From: Magnetovibrio sp.
Lineage (GTDB): Bacteria > Pseudomonadota > Alphaproteobacteria > Rhodospirillales_A > JABHCV01
DNA length: 15,510 bases
Assembly (NCBI GenBank): GCA_002717285.1
Contig: PBDF01000014.1
Span: 1-15,510 of the forward strand
Direction: 5' to 3'
The translations under genes and the position numbers were made by a program. Below are positions 1 to 15,396 of the stretch, one piece after another (the stretch's first letter is position 1; each line of letters starts with the position of its first letter). Under the pieces are notes generated by a model, which worked only from the letters and a program-made list of their open reading frames with translations, ran no database searches and was not told the DNA's origin.

Positions 1-72
1 GAAGTTGAAAAGTTGTTTTGGTAGTCTGCATGCACTGCTTGCTATAGGCTTGTATTTAAATGTTATGCGTCT
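1..72 (+). promoter_or_regulatory. Upstream region of tRNA-Trp, weak promoter candidate
   Basis: No gene can be supported here. An extended -10-like element, TGCTATAGG (40-48), lies about 25 bases before the mature tRNA end, which is a plausible position for a promoter. The only -35-like element is TTGGTA (18-23), at a poor 19-base spacing, so the call is weak. Frame 1 is open from the window edge to a TAG at 22-24 (residues EVEKLFW); this could be the tail of an upstream gene but is too short to judge. Transcription may equally read in from further upstream. Confidence 0.25.
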
Positions 73-148
73 AGGGGCATAGCTCAGTTGGTAGAGCGAC
101 GGTCTCCAAAACCGTAGGTCGCGGGTTCGAACCCTGCTGCCCCTGCCA
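73..148 (+). tRNA. trnW: tRNA-Trp (anticodon CCA)
   Basis: Carries tryptophan to UGG codons. The cloverleaf closes fully. The acceptor strand AGGGGCA (73-79) pairs with TGCCCCT (138-144), followed by discriminator G145 and an encoded CCA (146-148). The D arm contains AGCTCAGTTGGTAGAGC. The anticodon stem ACGGT/ACCGT (99-103/111-115) encloses loop CTCCAAA with anticodon CCA at 106-108. The T arm is GCGGG-TTCGAAC-CCTGC (121-137). There is no intron. A tRNA-Trp directly before secE is a common bacterial arrangement, well known in alphaproteobacteria; the 53-base gap to secE suggests co-transcription followed by RNase P and 3' processing. Confidence 0.97.
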
Positions 149-201
149 TCATCCGGTGGTTTCGGTTGAGGGTTGTTGACGTGAAAAGGTTTTTTTATTT
201 G

Positions 202-399
202 ATGGTTAAGAATAGTCCAGCTAAATTCGTTCAGGAAGTTCGTCAGGAAACGTCAAAAGTGACCTGGCCAACTCGTAAAGAGACGGGAGTGTCCACGGCC
301 ATGGTTTTTGTCATGGTTATTGTCGCTGCAATATTCTTTTTTTTGATCGATCAGATTTTGGCATTAGGTATTCGCACAATCTTTGGTCTGGGAGGCTGA
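202..399 (+). CDS. secE: Preprotein translocase subunit SecE
   Basis: SecE is the small essential subunit that clamps the SecY channel in the inner membrane. From ATG 202 the product has 65 residues, the usual size of the short single-helix alphaproteobacterial form. The amphipathic N-terminal part contains the family motif VRQETSKVTWPTRKE (about residues 13-27), followed by one hydrophobic segment (about residues 33-57). The start is debatable. GTG 181 has a better ribosome site (GAGGG at 168-172, 8-base spacer) and would add seven residues. ATG 202 has only AAGG (186-189) at 12 bases but matches the family N terminus (M-x-K-x-SPAxFVxxVRQE). I chose ATG 202 on family length. nusG starts two bases after the stop, the usual secE-nusG coupling. 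Confidence 0.95.
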   Translation: MVKNSPAKFVQEVRQETSKVTWPTRKETGVSTAMVFVMVIVAAIFFFLIDQILALGIRTIFGLGG

Positions 400-401
400 A
401 C

Positions 402-932
402 ATGGCTATGCGCTGGTATATTATTCACGCTTATTCCGGCTTCGAACAGAAGGTTGCGGCGTCCATTTCAGAACAAGCTGTTCAAGCTGGTATGGGAGAT
501 AAGTTTGAGCAAGTACTGGTGCCCGTGGAAGAGGTGGTTGAGTTACGCCGAGGAGCACGTGTGGCTGCAGAGCGCAAGTTCTTTCCCGGTTATGTAATGG
601 CCAAAATGGAAATGACTGATGAAACCTGGCATTTAGTCAAGAATACGCCAAAGGTTACTGGGTTTCTTGGATCCGGCGGACGCCCATCTTCAATTACAAA
701 TGCTGAGGCGGAGCGAATTTTACATCAGGTGCAAGAAGGAGTTGAGCGTCCAAAGCCCTCCATTATTTTTGAAGTAGGAGAACAGGTTCGTGTTTGTGAT
801 GGACCATTCAATTCGTTTAACGGCATAGTGGAAGACTTAGATGAAGAACGTGCAAGGCTCAAAGTGGCTGTCTCTATTTTTGGCCGTGCAACACCTGTGG
901 AATTAGAGTATTCTCAGGTGGAAAAACTTTAA
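402..932 (+). CDS. nusG: Transcription termination/antitermination protein NusG
   Basis: NusG binds the RNA polymerase clamp through its N-terminal NGN domain, suppresses pausing, and uses its C-terminal KOW domain to contact Rho or ribosomal protein S10. The 176 residues match the usual length. The NGN domain begins at RWYIIHAYSGFEQKVA (residues 4-19) and contains FFPGYVMAKM (60-69). The KOW domain spans about residues 124-176, with FEVGEQVRVCDGPFNSFNG. The start ATG 402 has a strong site, GGAGG (391-395), six bases upstream and inside the end of secE, so the pair is very likely translationally coupled. A second ATG at 408 would lose only two residues. Confidence 0.98.
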   Translation: MAMRWYIIHAYSGFEQKVAASISEQAVQAGMGDKFEQVLVPVEEVVELRRGARVAAERKFFPGYVMAKMEMTDETWHLVKNTPKVTGFLGSGGRPSSITNAEAERILHQVQEGVERPKPSIIFEVGEQVRVCDGPFNSFNGIVEDLDEERARLKVAVSIFGRATPVELEYSQVEKL

Positions 933-1012
933 GATATTGCTTAACAATAGTGTGGAAGGTCTGCCATGACCACACCACGCACTCATGATAGTAGATTTAA
1001 TTGAGGTAGATA
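933..1012 (+). promoter_or_regulatory. rplK leader hairpin, candidate L1 autoregulatory site
   Basis: The 80-base gap between nusG and rplK can fold into one hairpin: GTGTGG (950-955) with CCACGC (975-980, one G-U), then an internal loop, then GGTC (958-961) with GACC (968-971) and a six-base loop. A competing form pairs GTGTGG with CCACAC (970-975). In E. coli, L1 represses the L11-L1 mRNA by binding a structure just before rplK that mimics its 23S rRNA site, so this hairpin is the natural candidate. That role is inferred from position. The rplK ribosome site GAGG (1003-1006) lies downstream of the stem. I found no convincing promoter in this gap. Confidence 0.45.
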
Positions 1013-1444
1013 ATGGCAAAGAAGATTAAAGGCTATGTTCGGCTACAAGTGCCAGCAGGTTCAGCTAATCCATCTCCACCAATTGGTCCGGCATTGGGCC
1101 AAGCTGGTTTAAATATTATGGAATTTTGCAAGGCTTTCAACGCTGAAACTCAAAATATGGAGAAGGGCATGCCAATTCCGGTTGTTATTACTGCATATCA
1201 GGACGCAACATTTGATTTTGTTACCAAGACCCCACCAGCAAGTTTCTTTCTTAAGAAAGCAGCAAAGTTGACCAAAGGTTCAGGTGAGCCCAATCGTAAT
1301 ACCGTTGGGAAAATAACAATGGCGCAGGTACGTGAAATTGCGGAAATGAAGATGGTTGATTTGAATGCTAACGATATGGATGGGGCTTGCCAAATGATTA
1401 AAGGTTCTGCTCGTTCCATGGGTATTGAAGTTGTTGGGGAATAG
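1013..1444 (+). CDS. rplK: 50S ribosomal protein L11
   Basis: L11 binds the GTPase-associated centre of 23S rRNA at the base of the stalk, where EF-G, EF-Tu and release factors act, and it is needed for RelA activation. The 143 residues are normal for the family. The N-terminal domain begins [16 protein letters not shown] and carries the proline-rich [19 protein letters not shown] stretch (about residues 21-39), which is the hinge and thiostrepton-site region. The C-terminal rRNA-binding domain follows from about residue 75. The start has GAGG six bases upstream. rplA begins four bases after the stop, and its ribosome site lies inside the end of this gene. Confidence 0.98.
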   Translation: MAKKIKGYVRLQVPAGSANPSPPIGPALGQAGLNIMEFCKAFNAETQNMEKGMPIPVVITAYQDATFDFVTKTPPASFFLKKAAKLTKGSGEPNRNTVGKITMAQVREIAEMKMVDLNANDMDGACQMIKGSARSMGIEVVGE

Positions 1445-1448
1445 AGTA

Positions 1449-2144
1449 ATGACTTCACCTGGAAAGCGCCTAAAGAAAGCAAGAGGAAATGTTGATCGCA
1501 CAGCTTTTTACACACTAAGTGACGCTGTGAAAATCGTTAAAGAAAATGCTAATACTAAGTTCGATGAAACCGTAGATGTTGCACTCAACCTTGGTGTTGA
1601 CCCCAAGCATGCAGATCAAATGGTAAGAGGCGTGGTATCTTTGCCCCATGGCACAGGTAAAAGTTTGCGTGTGGCAGTTTTTGCAAAAGGCGATAAAGTT
1701 AAAGAAGCAGAGGAGGCAGGGGCTGATCTTGTAGGCTCTGATGAATTAGCGGATCAGATAAAAAAGGGTAACATTAATTTTGACAGACTCATAGCAACAC
1801 CAGATATGATGGCGGTAATTGGTCAGCTTGGAAAGATTTTAGGCCCTAAAGGTCTTATGCCAAACCCAAAGCTAGGAACAGTTACAATGGATTTAGCTTC
1901 AGCGGTAAAAGCCATAAAAGGCGGACAAATTGAGTTTCGAGTCGAAAAAGAGGGTATTGTTCACGCAGGGGTTGGAAAGGTGAGTTTCTCTGCCGAGGCC
2001 ATAGGTGAAAATATTTCCACTTTCATTGGCGCTATTAGCAAGGCAAAGCCCACAGGCGCCAAAGGTACATATATGAAACGTATTTCCATCTCTTCAACGA
2101 TGGGACCTAGCGTAAAGCTTGATATTAGCAATTTGGGAGTTTAA
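1449..2144 (+). CDS. rplA: 50S ribosomal protein L1
   Basis: L1 forms the mobile L1 stalk, which guides E-site tRNA out of the ribosome; in many bacteria it also represses its own rplK-rplA mRNA. The product has 231 residues from ATG 1449, typical length. It begins [17 protein letters not shown], and the L1 signature [15 protein letters not shown] lies at residues 132-146. An in-frame start at 1425 inside rplK would add eight residues not seen in the family. ATG 1449 has GGGGA (1436-1440) at an eight-base spacing, so it is preferred. Expression is probably coupled to rplK. A long structured leader for rplJ follows the stop. Confidence 0.97.
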   Translation: MTSPGKRLKKARGNVDRTAFYTLSDAVKIVKENANTKFDETVDVALNLGVDPKHADQMVRGVVSLPHGTGKSLRVAVFAKGDKVKEAEEAGADLVGSDELADQIKKGNINFDRLIATPDMMAVIGQLGKILGPKGLMPNPKLGTVTMDLASAVKAIKGGQIEFRVEKEGIVHAGVGKVSFSAEAIGENISTFIGAISKAKPTGAKGTYMKRISISSTMGPSVKLDISNLGV

Positions 2145-2447
2145 TTATAAGCAATTCTAGTTTGTGTTTTTCAAGACACTTTCTGGTTAGGGTGTGTAAA
2201 ATACCACACTCGACCTGTCCAAGACTGTAGGCGGTGGTATTACAAGCTGTAAGGCCTCCATAATGGTATTTTCCACCTGCACAGACAGTACAAAAGCCGT
2301 TTTGTAAACGGGAAGAACTGGCGTACTGGACAGGCTTAGCGGCACTTTTCCGACTTATAAGAGTGCCACAAGTCCAACGGTTCCCTCTTGTGGACTCGTA
2401 GATTGCGAGAGTTACAGTTGGAATCATAAAAAGCTGGAGAAAAGACA
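2145..2447 (+). promoter_or_regulatory. rplJ (L10) leader RNA
   Basis: This 303-base stretch has no credible gene and is highly structured. A long-range helix, CCTGTCC (2214-2220) with GGACAGG (2328-2334), closes a branched domain. Inside are ACTGT/ACAGT (2224-2228/2285-2289) plus GGTGG/CCACC (2233-2237/2273-2277), and an arm AGTAC/GTACT (2287-2291/2323-2327) with hairpin CCGTTT/AAACGG (2297-2302/2306-2311); the edges of these helices overlap slightly. Downstream are two competing hairpins at 2341-2393 and a small one at 2395-2409. Position before rplJ and overall architecture fit the bacterial L10 leader, where the L10-L7/L12 complex binds mRNA and represses translation. I see the helices; the L10 assignment comes from context. 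The rplJ ribosome site GGAG (2436-2439) is outside the main helices. Confidence 0.7.
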
Positions 2448-2966
2448 GTGGACCGAGGACAAAAAGAAGAACTGGTTGCTACAATGCATCAGACCTTTGA
2501 GAAATCTGCCATGGTGGTCGTCACTCACTACAGTGGGTTGACGGTAGCTGAGATTAGTGTTCTTCGAAGTGAGATGCGTGCGGCAGGAGCTAGTTTTAAA
2601 GTGACAAAGAATCGGCTCACACGGCGTGCCATTGACGGCACAAAGTATAGCACCCTAAGCGACTTGTTTAATGGGCCAACTGCGATTGCCTATTCAGATG
2701 ACCCAGTCGCACCCGCTAAGGTTGCTGTTAAATTTTCTAAGTCCAATGACAAACTGGTTATCCTTGGCGGAGCACTTGGCGAAGAAGTTCTGGATGTGAA
2801 TGGTATAAAGGCTCTTGCAAGCCTGCCTGGAATCGATGAACTTCGTTCCAAAATTGTTGGTTTGATCAGCACCCCCGCAACTCGCATAGCCGGTGTTTTA
2901 AAAGCGCCGGGTGGGCAGGTTGCGCGAGTTATTTCCGCCAAGACTAGTGAGGGTGGAACAGCTTAA
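2448..2966 (+). CDS. rplJ: 50S ribosomal protein L10
   Basis: L10 anchors L7/L12 dimers to 23S rRNA at the stalk base and, with them, normally represses its own operon through the mRNA leader. The 172 residues are normal. The N-terminal rRNA-binding region starts MDRGQKEELVATMHQTF and includes VVVTHYSGLTVAEISVLR and the basic segment ASFKVTKNRLTRRA. The C-terminal helix (about residues 130-172) is the expected L7/L12 docking region. The start codon is GTG, chosen because GGAG (2436-2439) lies eight bases upstream and the M-D-R-x-Q-K opening is typical of alphaproteobacterial L10. The weak start codon in a highly expressed gene fits control at translation. Confidence 0.97.
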   Translation: MDRGQKEELVATMHQTFEKSAMVVVTHYSGLTVAEISVLRSEMRAAGASFKVTKNRLTRRAIDGTKYSTLSDLFNGPTAIAYSDDPVAPAKVAVKFSKSNDKLVILGGALGEEVLDVNGIKALASLPGIDELRSKIVGLISTPATRIAGVLKAPGGQVARVISAKTSEGGTA

Positions 2967-3023
2967 ATCAACCGGCTCTTACAAATTTTTATATGACAGT
3001 TCAATCCCTAGGAGGTTAATATA

Positions 3024-3395
3024 ATGGCTAATCTTGATCAAATCGTTGACGATCTTTCAAATCTGACCGTCATGGAGGCGGCAGAACTTTCTAAGCTTCT
3101 TGAAGAGAAGTGGGGCGTTTCTGCTGCTGCCCCTGTTGCGACAGTAGCAGGTCCTGCTGCAGTTGCTGAAGCCAGCGAGGAAAAGACTGATTATGATGTT
3201 ATCTTGACTGCAGCTGGTGACAAAAAAATAAACGTAATTAAAGAAGTTCGAGCTATCACAGCTCTCGGCTTAAAGGAGGCTAAAGAACTAGTTGAATCTG
3301 CACCAAAGCCTCTTAAAGAAGGTGTTAATAAAGAAGAGGCCGAAGAACTGAAGAAAAAATTGGAAGAAGCTGGTGCAACAGTAGAAGTTAAATAA
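3024..3395 (+). CDS. rplL: 50S ribosomal protein L7/L12
   Basis: L7/L12 is the multicopy stalk protein that recruits and stimulates the translation GTPases. The 123 residues fall in three parts: an N-terminal dimerisation and L10-binding helix pair (about 1-32), a flexible Ala/Val/Pro/Glu-rich hinge (about 33-53), and the globular C-terminal domain (about 54-123) with the conserved [24 protein letters not shown] surface that contacts EF-G and EF-Tu. The ribosome site AGGAGGT (3010-3016) is a near-perfect anti-16S match seven bases from ATG, the strongest in the window. This agrees with the need for several L7/L12 copies per L10. The 57-base gap after rplJ shows nothing else. Confidence 0.98.
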   Translation: MANLDQIVDDLSNLTVMEAAELSKLLEEKWGVSAAAPVATVAGPAAVAEASEEKTDYDVILTAAGDKKINVIKEVRAITALGLKEAKELVESAPKPLKEGVNKEEAEELKKKLEEAGATVEVK

Positions 3396-3667
3396 CGTTG
3401 GGTGAACTAAATATGCTCAGCAAACCTAGAAAGCGTGCCGACAATAGATATTTAATCAATCGTCGGTATGCCAAGTTTTATGGAATTGTAGTCATCTGTT
3501 CAGATGGGCTTTACCGAAGCCGGGAAACATGGATGCCGTTACCTCAAATGACGTTAAGCATGGGACTACCGTCATTAGCGTCATGAAAAATTAAAATTGA
3601 ACACATACTTAAACTGCGGTGGTTGATTATGTGTTGCATATAGAAAAAAGTTGTAGGGACAGTTGAT
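3396..3667 (+). promoter_or_regulatory. rplL-rpoB spacer with four inverted repeats
   Basis: This 272-base gap has no convincing gene but contains four hairpins in series. First, GCGTGCCGAC (3433-3442) pairs with GTCGGTATGC (3462-3471), 10 bp with two G-U. Second, CATCTG/CAGATG (3493-3498/3501-3506) has flanking bases that extend the stem. Third, ATGACGTTA (3548-3556) pairs with TAGCGTCAT (3576-3584), or AATGACG (3547-3553) with the nearer CGTCATT (3570-3576). Fourth, AACACATA (3600-3607) pairs with TATGTGTT (3628-3635). None is followed by a clean T-run, so a strong intrinsic terminator is unlikely. In E. coli the equivalent spacer holds a partial attenuator and an RNase III site that lower rpoBC output relative to rplL. 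A similar role here is inferred. The rpoB ribosome site is TAGGGA (3654-3659). Confidence 0.55.
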
Positions 3668-12038
<8,371 letters not shown>

Positions 12039-12098
12039 AGATAATGATTTTTTGCTCACTGACTTTTAAAGTTTTTTTGAAAAGAGTAGCGGGGGTAT

Positions 12099-12126
12099 CT
12101 TAGAAAATTATTTTAGGGTTTTTTTT
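12099..12126 (+). terminator. Candidate intrinsic terminator after rpoC
   Basis: About 60 bases after the rpoC stop, CTTAGAA (12099-12105) can pair with TTTTAGG (12111-12117) around a five-base loop, followed by eight consecutive T (12119-12126). The stem is AT-rich with two G-U pairs, so efficiency may be modest. A second element follows: GGTGCT (12127-12132) with AGCACC (12161-12166). An earlier T-run (12072-12078) has only a five-base-pair palindrome before it. Position, between rpoC and a good promoter, supports at least partial termination. Confidence 0.45.
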
Positions 12127-12189
12127 GGTGCTTTAAAAAACAAAGATCAAACAACTTAGGAGCACCCTAGTAAAACACAGATTCTTTGC

Positions 12190-12218
12190 TTGACTGCATG
12201 GAAGTGCCTCACTATTGT
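12190..12218 (+). promoter_or_regulatory. sigma70-type promoter of the str operon (rpsL-rpsG-fusA-tuf)
   Basis: TTGACT (12190-12195, five of six consensus) and TATTGT (12213-12218, four of six) are separated by exactly 17 bases, the optimum. Transcription would start near 12225. The bases just after the -10 box are GC-rich (GCGCC), as in stringently controlled ribosomal promoters, which suggests repression by ppGpp/DksA. The DNA before the -35 box (about 12170-12189) is A/T-rich and could act as an UP element. This is the clearest promoter in the window; its activity is predicted from sequence only. Confidence 0.72.
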
Positions 12219-12224
12219 GCGCCT

Positions 12225-12412
12225 TCCTCCGTGGGGATTGGTGGTAAGCCGTTCGGTTTAGACGCAGTCTCCTTGGAAAAGTGAAAAATTTAGTTTTCGG
12301 GTCCGCTTAGACATACTTTGTCTTTAGTTGATTCAATTGTTCTCTTTAAAGAGAGAATGTTGTTCGGCACGGGGTTAGTCTCGTGCTTGTGTTATGAGGT
12401 GGTAATCAAAGA
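12225..12412 (+). promoter_or_regulatory. Structured 5' leader of the rpsL mRNA
   Basis: If transcription starts near 12225, the mRNA has about 188 untranslated bases. Visible hairpins are AAGCCG/CGGTTT (12246-12251/12254-12259), GAAAA/TTTTC (12276-12280/12294-12298), AGACA/TGTCT (12309-12313/12319-12323), the perfect palindrome TCTCTTTAAAGAGA (12341-12354), and an eight-base-pair stem with a TTAG loop at 12367-12386 (three C-G or G-C pairs and two G-U among its base pairs). The last lies ten bases before the rpsL ribosome site (GAGGTGG, 12396-12402). Such a leader could carry autoregulation by S7 or S12; nothing in the sequence alone identifies the ligand. No gene is supported between rpoC and rpsL. 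Confidence 0.5.
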
Positions 12413-12784
12413 ATGCCAACAACAAACCAACTTGTACGTAAGCCTCGTAAGGCACCGTTTGTGCGAACAAAGGTTCCTGCACTTGAATCCTGCCCCCAAA
12501 AACGTGGGGTTTGCACCCGTGTATACACCACCACGCCAAAGAAGCCCAACTCGGCATTACGTAAAGTTGCTCGTGTCCGCCTAACAAACAGTTTTGAGGT
12601 AACAAGTTACATACCCGGAGAGGGGCACAACCTTCAAGAACATTCCGTTGTTTTACTTCGCGGCGGCCGTGTTAAAGATCTCCCTGGCGTCCGTTATCAC
12701 ATTATTCGTGGAACTCTCGATACTCAGGGTGTTTCTGATCGTCGTCAACGTCGTTCTAAATATGGCACCAAGCGACCAAAATAA
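12413..12784 (+). CDS. rpsL: 30S ribosomal protein S12
   Basis: S12 lies at the decoding centre of the 30S subunit and controls accuracy of codon reading. The 123 residues begin [15 protein letters not shown] and end SKYGTKRPK, normal for the family. The streptomycin-related lysines are the unmutated form: K43 in TPKKPNS and K88 in [10 protein letters not shown]89 is the residue that RimO methylthiolates in bacteria that have that enzyme. The start follows a GAGGTGG site by about ten bases. The stop codon TAA overlaps the ribosome site of rpsG (TAAGGA, 12782-12787), so the two genes are probably translated in a coupled way. Confidence 0.98.
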   Translation: MPTTNQLVRKPRKAPFVRTKVPALESCPQKRGVCTRVYTTTPKKPNSALRKVARVRLTNSFEVTSYIPGEGHNLQEHSVVLLRGGRVKDLPGVRYHIIRGTLDTQGVSDRRQRRSKYGTKRPK

Positions 12785-12791
12785 GGATTAA

Positions 12792-13268
<477 letters not shown>

Positions 13269-13291
13269 GCGTGTTATAGGATTAGATAGAT

Positions 13292-15385
13292 ATGGCTCGT
13301 GAAACTCCTCTAGAACGCTATCGTAACATCGGCATTATGGCTCATATTGATGCCGGCAAAACGACTACGACTGAGCGTATTCTCTATTATACCGGTATTT
13401 CTCATAAGATAGGTGAAGTGCATGATGGTAACGCTACCATGGACTGGATGGAGCAAGAGCAAGAGCGCGGTATTACTATTACCTCAGCTGCTACAACCTG
13501 TTTTTGGAACAATCACCGAATTAACATTATTGATACTCCGGGCCATGTTGATTTTACAATTGAAGTTGAGCGTTCTTTGCGTGTACTAGATGGTGCCGTA
13601 GCAGTTTTTGACAGCGTGGCCGGTGTAGAGCCCCAATCTGAGACCGTTTGGCGACAGGCAGATAAATATAATGTCCCACGCATGTGCTTTGTAAACAAGA
13701 TGGATCGCACAGGTGCCGATTTTTATCGGTGTGTAGAAATGATGGTTGATCGCCTTGGGGCCAGTCCTATGGTGCTTCAATTACCAATAGGATCTGAGTC
13801 TGAATTCACAGGTGTAATTGATCTGGTCAAAATGAAAGCAATTATCTGGAAGGACGAAAATTTGGGCGCCGATTTTGAAGAACGAGATATTCCAGCTGAT
13901 CTTGCTGATCAGGCTGCTAAATATCGAATTCAGTTGGTAGAGGCTGCTGTAGAGGTCGATGACAATGCAATGGAAGCATATTTGGAGGGCCATGAACCCA
14001 ATGAAGAAACATTAAAGAAATGTATTCGTATTGGCACTTTAGCAGGTAATTTTGTACCTGTGCTAACTGGTACTGCTTTTAAAAATAAAGGTGTTCAACC
14101 ACTACTGGACGCCGTTGTAGATTTTATGCCAGCACCTACCGATGTCGCTGCCATTCAAGGTGTCAAGGCAGGCACGGATGAAGAAATTGAGAGACATAAC
14201 TCAGACGACGAACCATTTGCTGCCCTAGCATTCAAAGTTATGAATGATCCTTTTGTTGGCTCTCTTACTTTTGCTCGTATTTATTCAGGTATTCTTGAAA
14301 CCGGTGGTTCTATTATGAATACAGTAAAGGACAAGAGAGAACGCGTAGGTCGGATGTTGCAGATGCACTCTAATTCTCGTGAAGATCTCAAGGAGGCACG
14401 AGCTGGAGATATTATTGCTCTAGCTGGTCTAAAAGACACCACAACAGGTGATACATTATGTTCTGTCTCTGATCAGGTTATTTTGGAGCGTATGGAATTT
14501 CCTGATCCCGTTATTGAGGTTGCAGTTGAACCGAAAACAAAAGAAGATCAAGAAAAAATGGGCGTAGCTCTCTCTCGTTTGGCAGCCGAAGATCCATCAT
14601 TTAGAGTGTCCTCTAACATAGAAACAGGCCAAACAATTATTAAGGGCATGGGTGAATTGCACTTGGAGATACTCGTTGATCGTATGAAACGAGAATTTAA
14701 GGTAGAGGCAAATGTTGGTGCACCACAGGTGGCGTACCGCGAAACCATTTCTAAGCTTGCTGATATTGATTATACACACAAAAAACAAACTGGTGGTTCA
14801 GGCCAGTTCGCTAGAATTAAGATAAAATTTGAACCACTTGTTCCTGATGAAGATACCCCAGTATCCGGGTTTGTTTTTGAAAGTAAGGTTGTTGGAGGTA
14901 ACGTACCCAAAGAATTTATCCCCGGGGTTGAAAAGGGCTTGAGTAGTGCAATGGAAGCAGGCGTTATCGCAGGTTTTCCTGTCATCAATGTCAGAGCCGA
15001 GCTGTACGACGGAGCTTCTCATGATGTAGATTCTAGCGTTATGGCCTTTGAGATTGCTGCTCGTGCAGCGTTTCGTGATGGTATGCGTCAGGCTGGCCCA
15101 AAGCTTCTAGAGCCTGTTATGCGAGTTGAAGTAGTTACCCCGGAAGATTACATGGGAGACATCATAGGTGATTTAAATTCCCGGCGTGGTCAAGTTGGTG
15201 ACATGGATCAAAGGGGAAATGCACGAGTTATTACGGCAACTGTTCCACTAGCCAATATGTTTGGTTATGTAAACACATTGCGTTCTATGTCTCAGGGGCG
15301 TGCTCAATACACCATGCATTTTGACCAGTATGTAGAAGTGCCACAGCAGGTCGCAGAAGAGGTTCAGACAAAACTGGCAGGCTAA
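13292..15385 (+). CDS. fusA: Elongation factor G
   Basis: EF-G is the GTPase that drives translocation of mRNA and tRNAs and, with RRF, ribosome recycling. The 697 residues fit the classical five-domain protein. GTPase motifs: AHIDAGKT (17-24, P-loop), RGITIT (59-64, switch region), DTPGH (81-85) and NKMD (135-138). Domain II follows from about residue 310, and domains III-V occupy the rest, including [16 protein letters not shown] in domain IV and [14 protein letters not shown] in domain V. Nothing suggests a spdA/FusB-type or mitochondrial variant. The ribosome site AGGA (13278-13281) is ten bases before ATG. tuf follows after 29 bases. Confidence 0.98.
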   Translation: MARETPLERYRNIGIMAHIDAGKTTTTERILYYTGISHKIGEVHDGNATMDWMEQEQERGITITSAATTCFWNNHRINIIDTPGHVDFTIEVERSLRVLDGAVAVFDSVAGVEPQSETVWRQADKYNVPRMCFVNKMDRTGADFYRCVEMMVDRLGASPMVLQLPIGSESEFTGVIDLVKMKAIIWKDENLGADFEERDIPADLADQAAKYRIQLVEAAVEVDDNAMEAYLEGHEPNEETLKKCIRIGTLAGNFVPVLTGTAFKNKGVQPLLDAVVDFMPAPTDVAAIQGVKAGTDEEIERHNSDDEPFAALAFKVMNDPFVGSLTFARIYSGILETGGSIMNTVKDKRERVGRMLQMHSNSREDLKEARAGDIIALAGLKDTTTGDTLCSVSDQVILERMEFPDPVIEVAVEPKTKEDQEKMGVALSRLAAEDPSFRVSSNIETGQTIIKGMGELHLEILVDRMKREFKVEANVGAPQVAYRETISKLADIDYTHKKQTGGSGQFARIKIKFEPLVPDEDTPVSGFVFESKVVGGNVPKEFIPGVEKGLSSAMEAGVIAGFPVINVRAELYDGASHDVDSSVMAFEIAARAAFRDGMRQAGPKLLEPVMRVEVVTPEDYMGDIIGDLNSRRGQVGDMDQRGNARVITATVPLANMFGYVNTLRSMSQGRAQYTMHFDQYVEVPQQVAEEVQTKLAG

Positions 15386-15396
15386 AGTAGGGTTAG

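Noticed and set aside
2197..2202. TAAAAT in the rplJ leader as a -10 box
   Set aside because: It matches five of six consensus bases but has no acceptable -35 element 16-18 bases upstream and no TG extension at the right place; the bases are better explained by RNA pairing.
2125..2427. Reverse-strand open frame of 100 codons across the rplJ leader
   Set aside because: It lies entirely on the opposite strand of a structured leader in a strongly one-directional gene array, has no family resemblance and no ribosome site that I can see.
3398..3586. Open frame of 62 codons in the rplL-rpoB spacer
   Set aside because: It starts two bases after the rplL stop without a ribosome site, begins with a non-ATG codon, has no recognisable motif, and runs through three hairpins whose base pairing explains the sequence better.
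3597..3633. TTGAAC plus a downstream AT-rich box as an rpoB promoter
   Set aside because: No -10-like hexamer occurs at 16-18 bases. The nearest candidates (GATTAT, TATGTG) are 22-25 bases away, and the bases form an inverted repeat.
12061..12078. ACTTT/AAAGT followed by seven T as the rpoC terminator
   Set aside because: The palindrome leaves a one-base loop, so only about three base pairs could form. The hairpin at 12099-12126 is a better candidate.
12318..12584. Open frame of 88 codons overlapping the rpsL leader and gene
   Set aside because: Its second half is simply another frame of rpsL, and its first half is leader RNA. No motif supports it.
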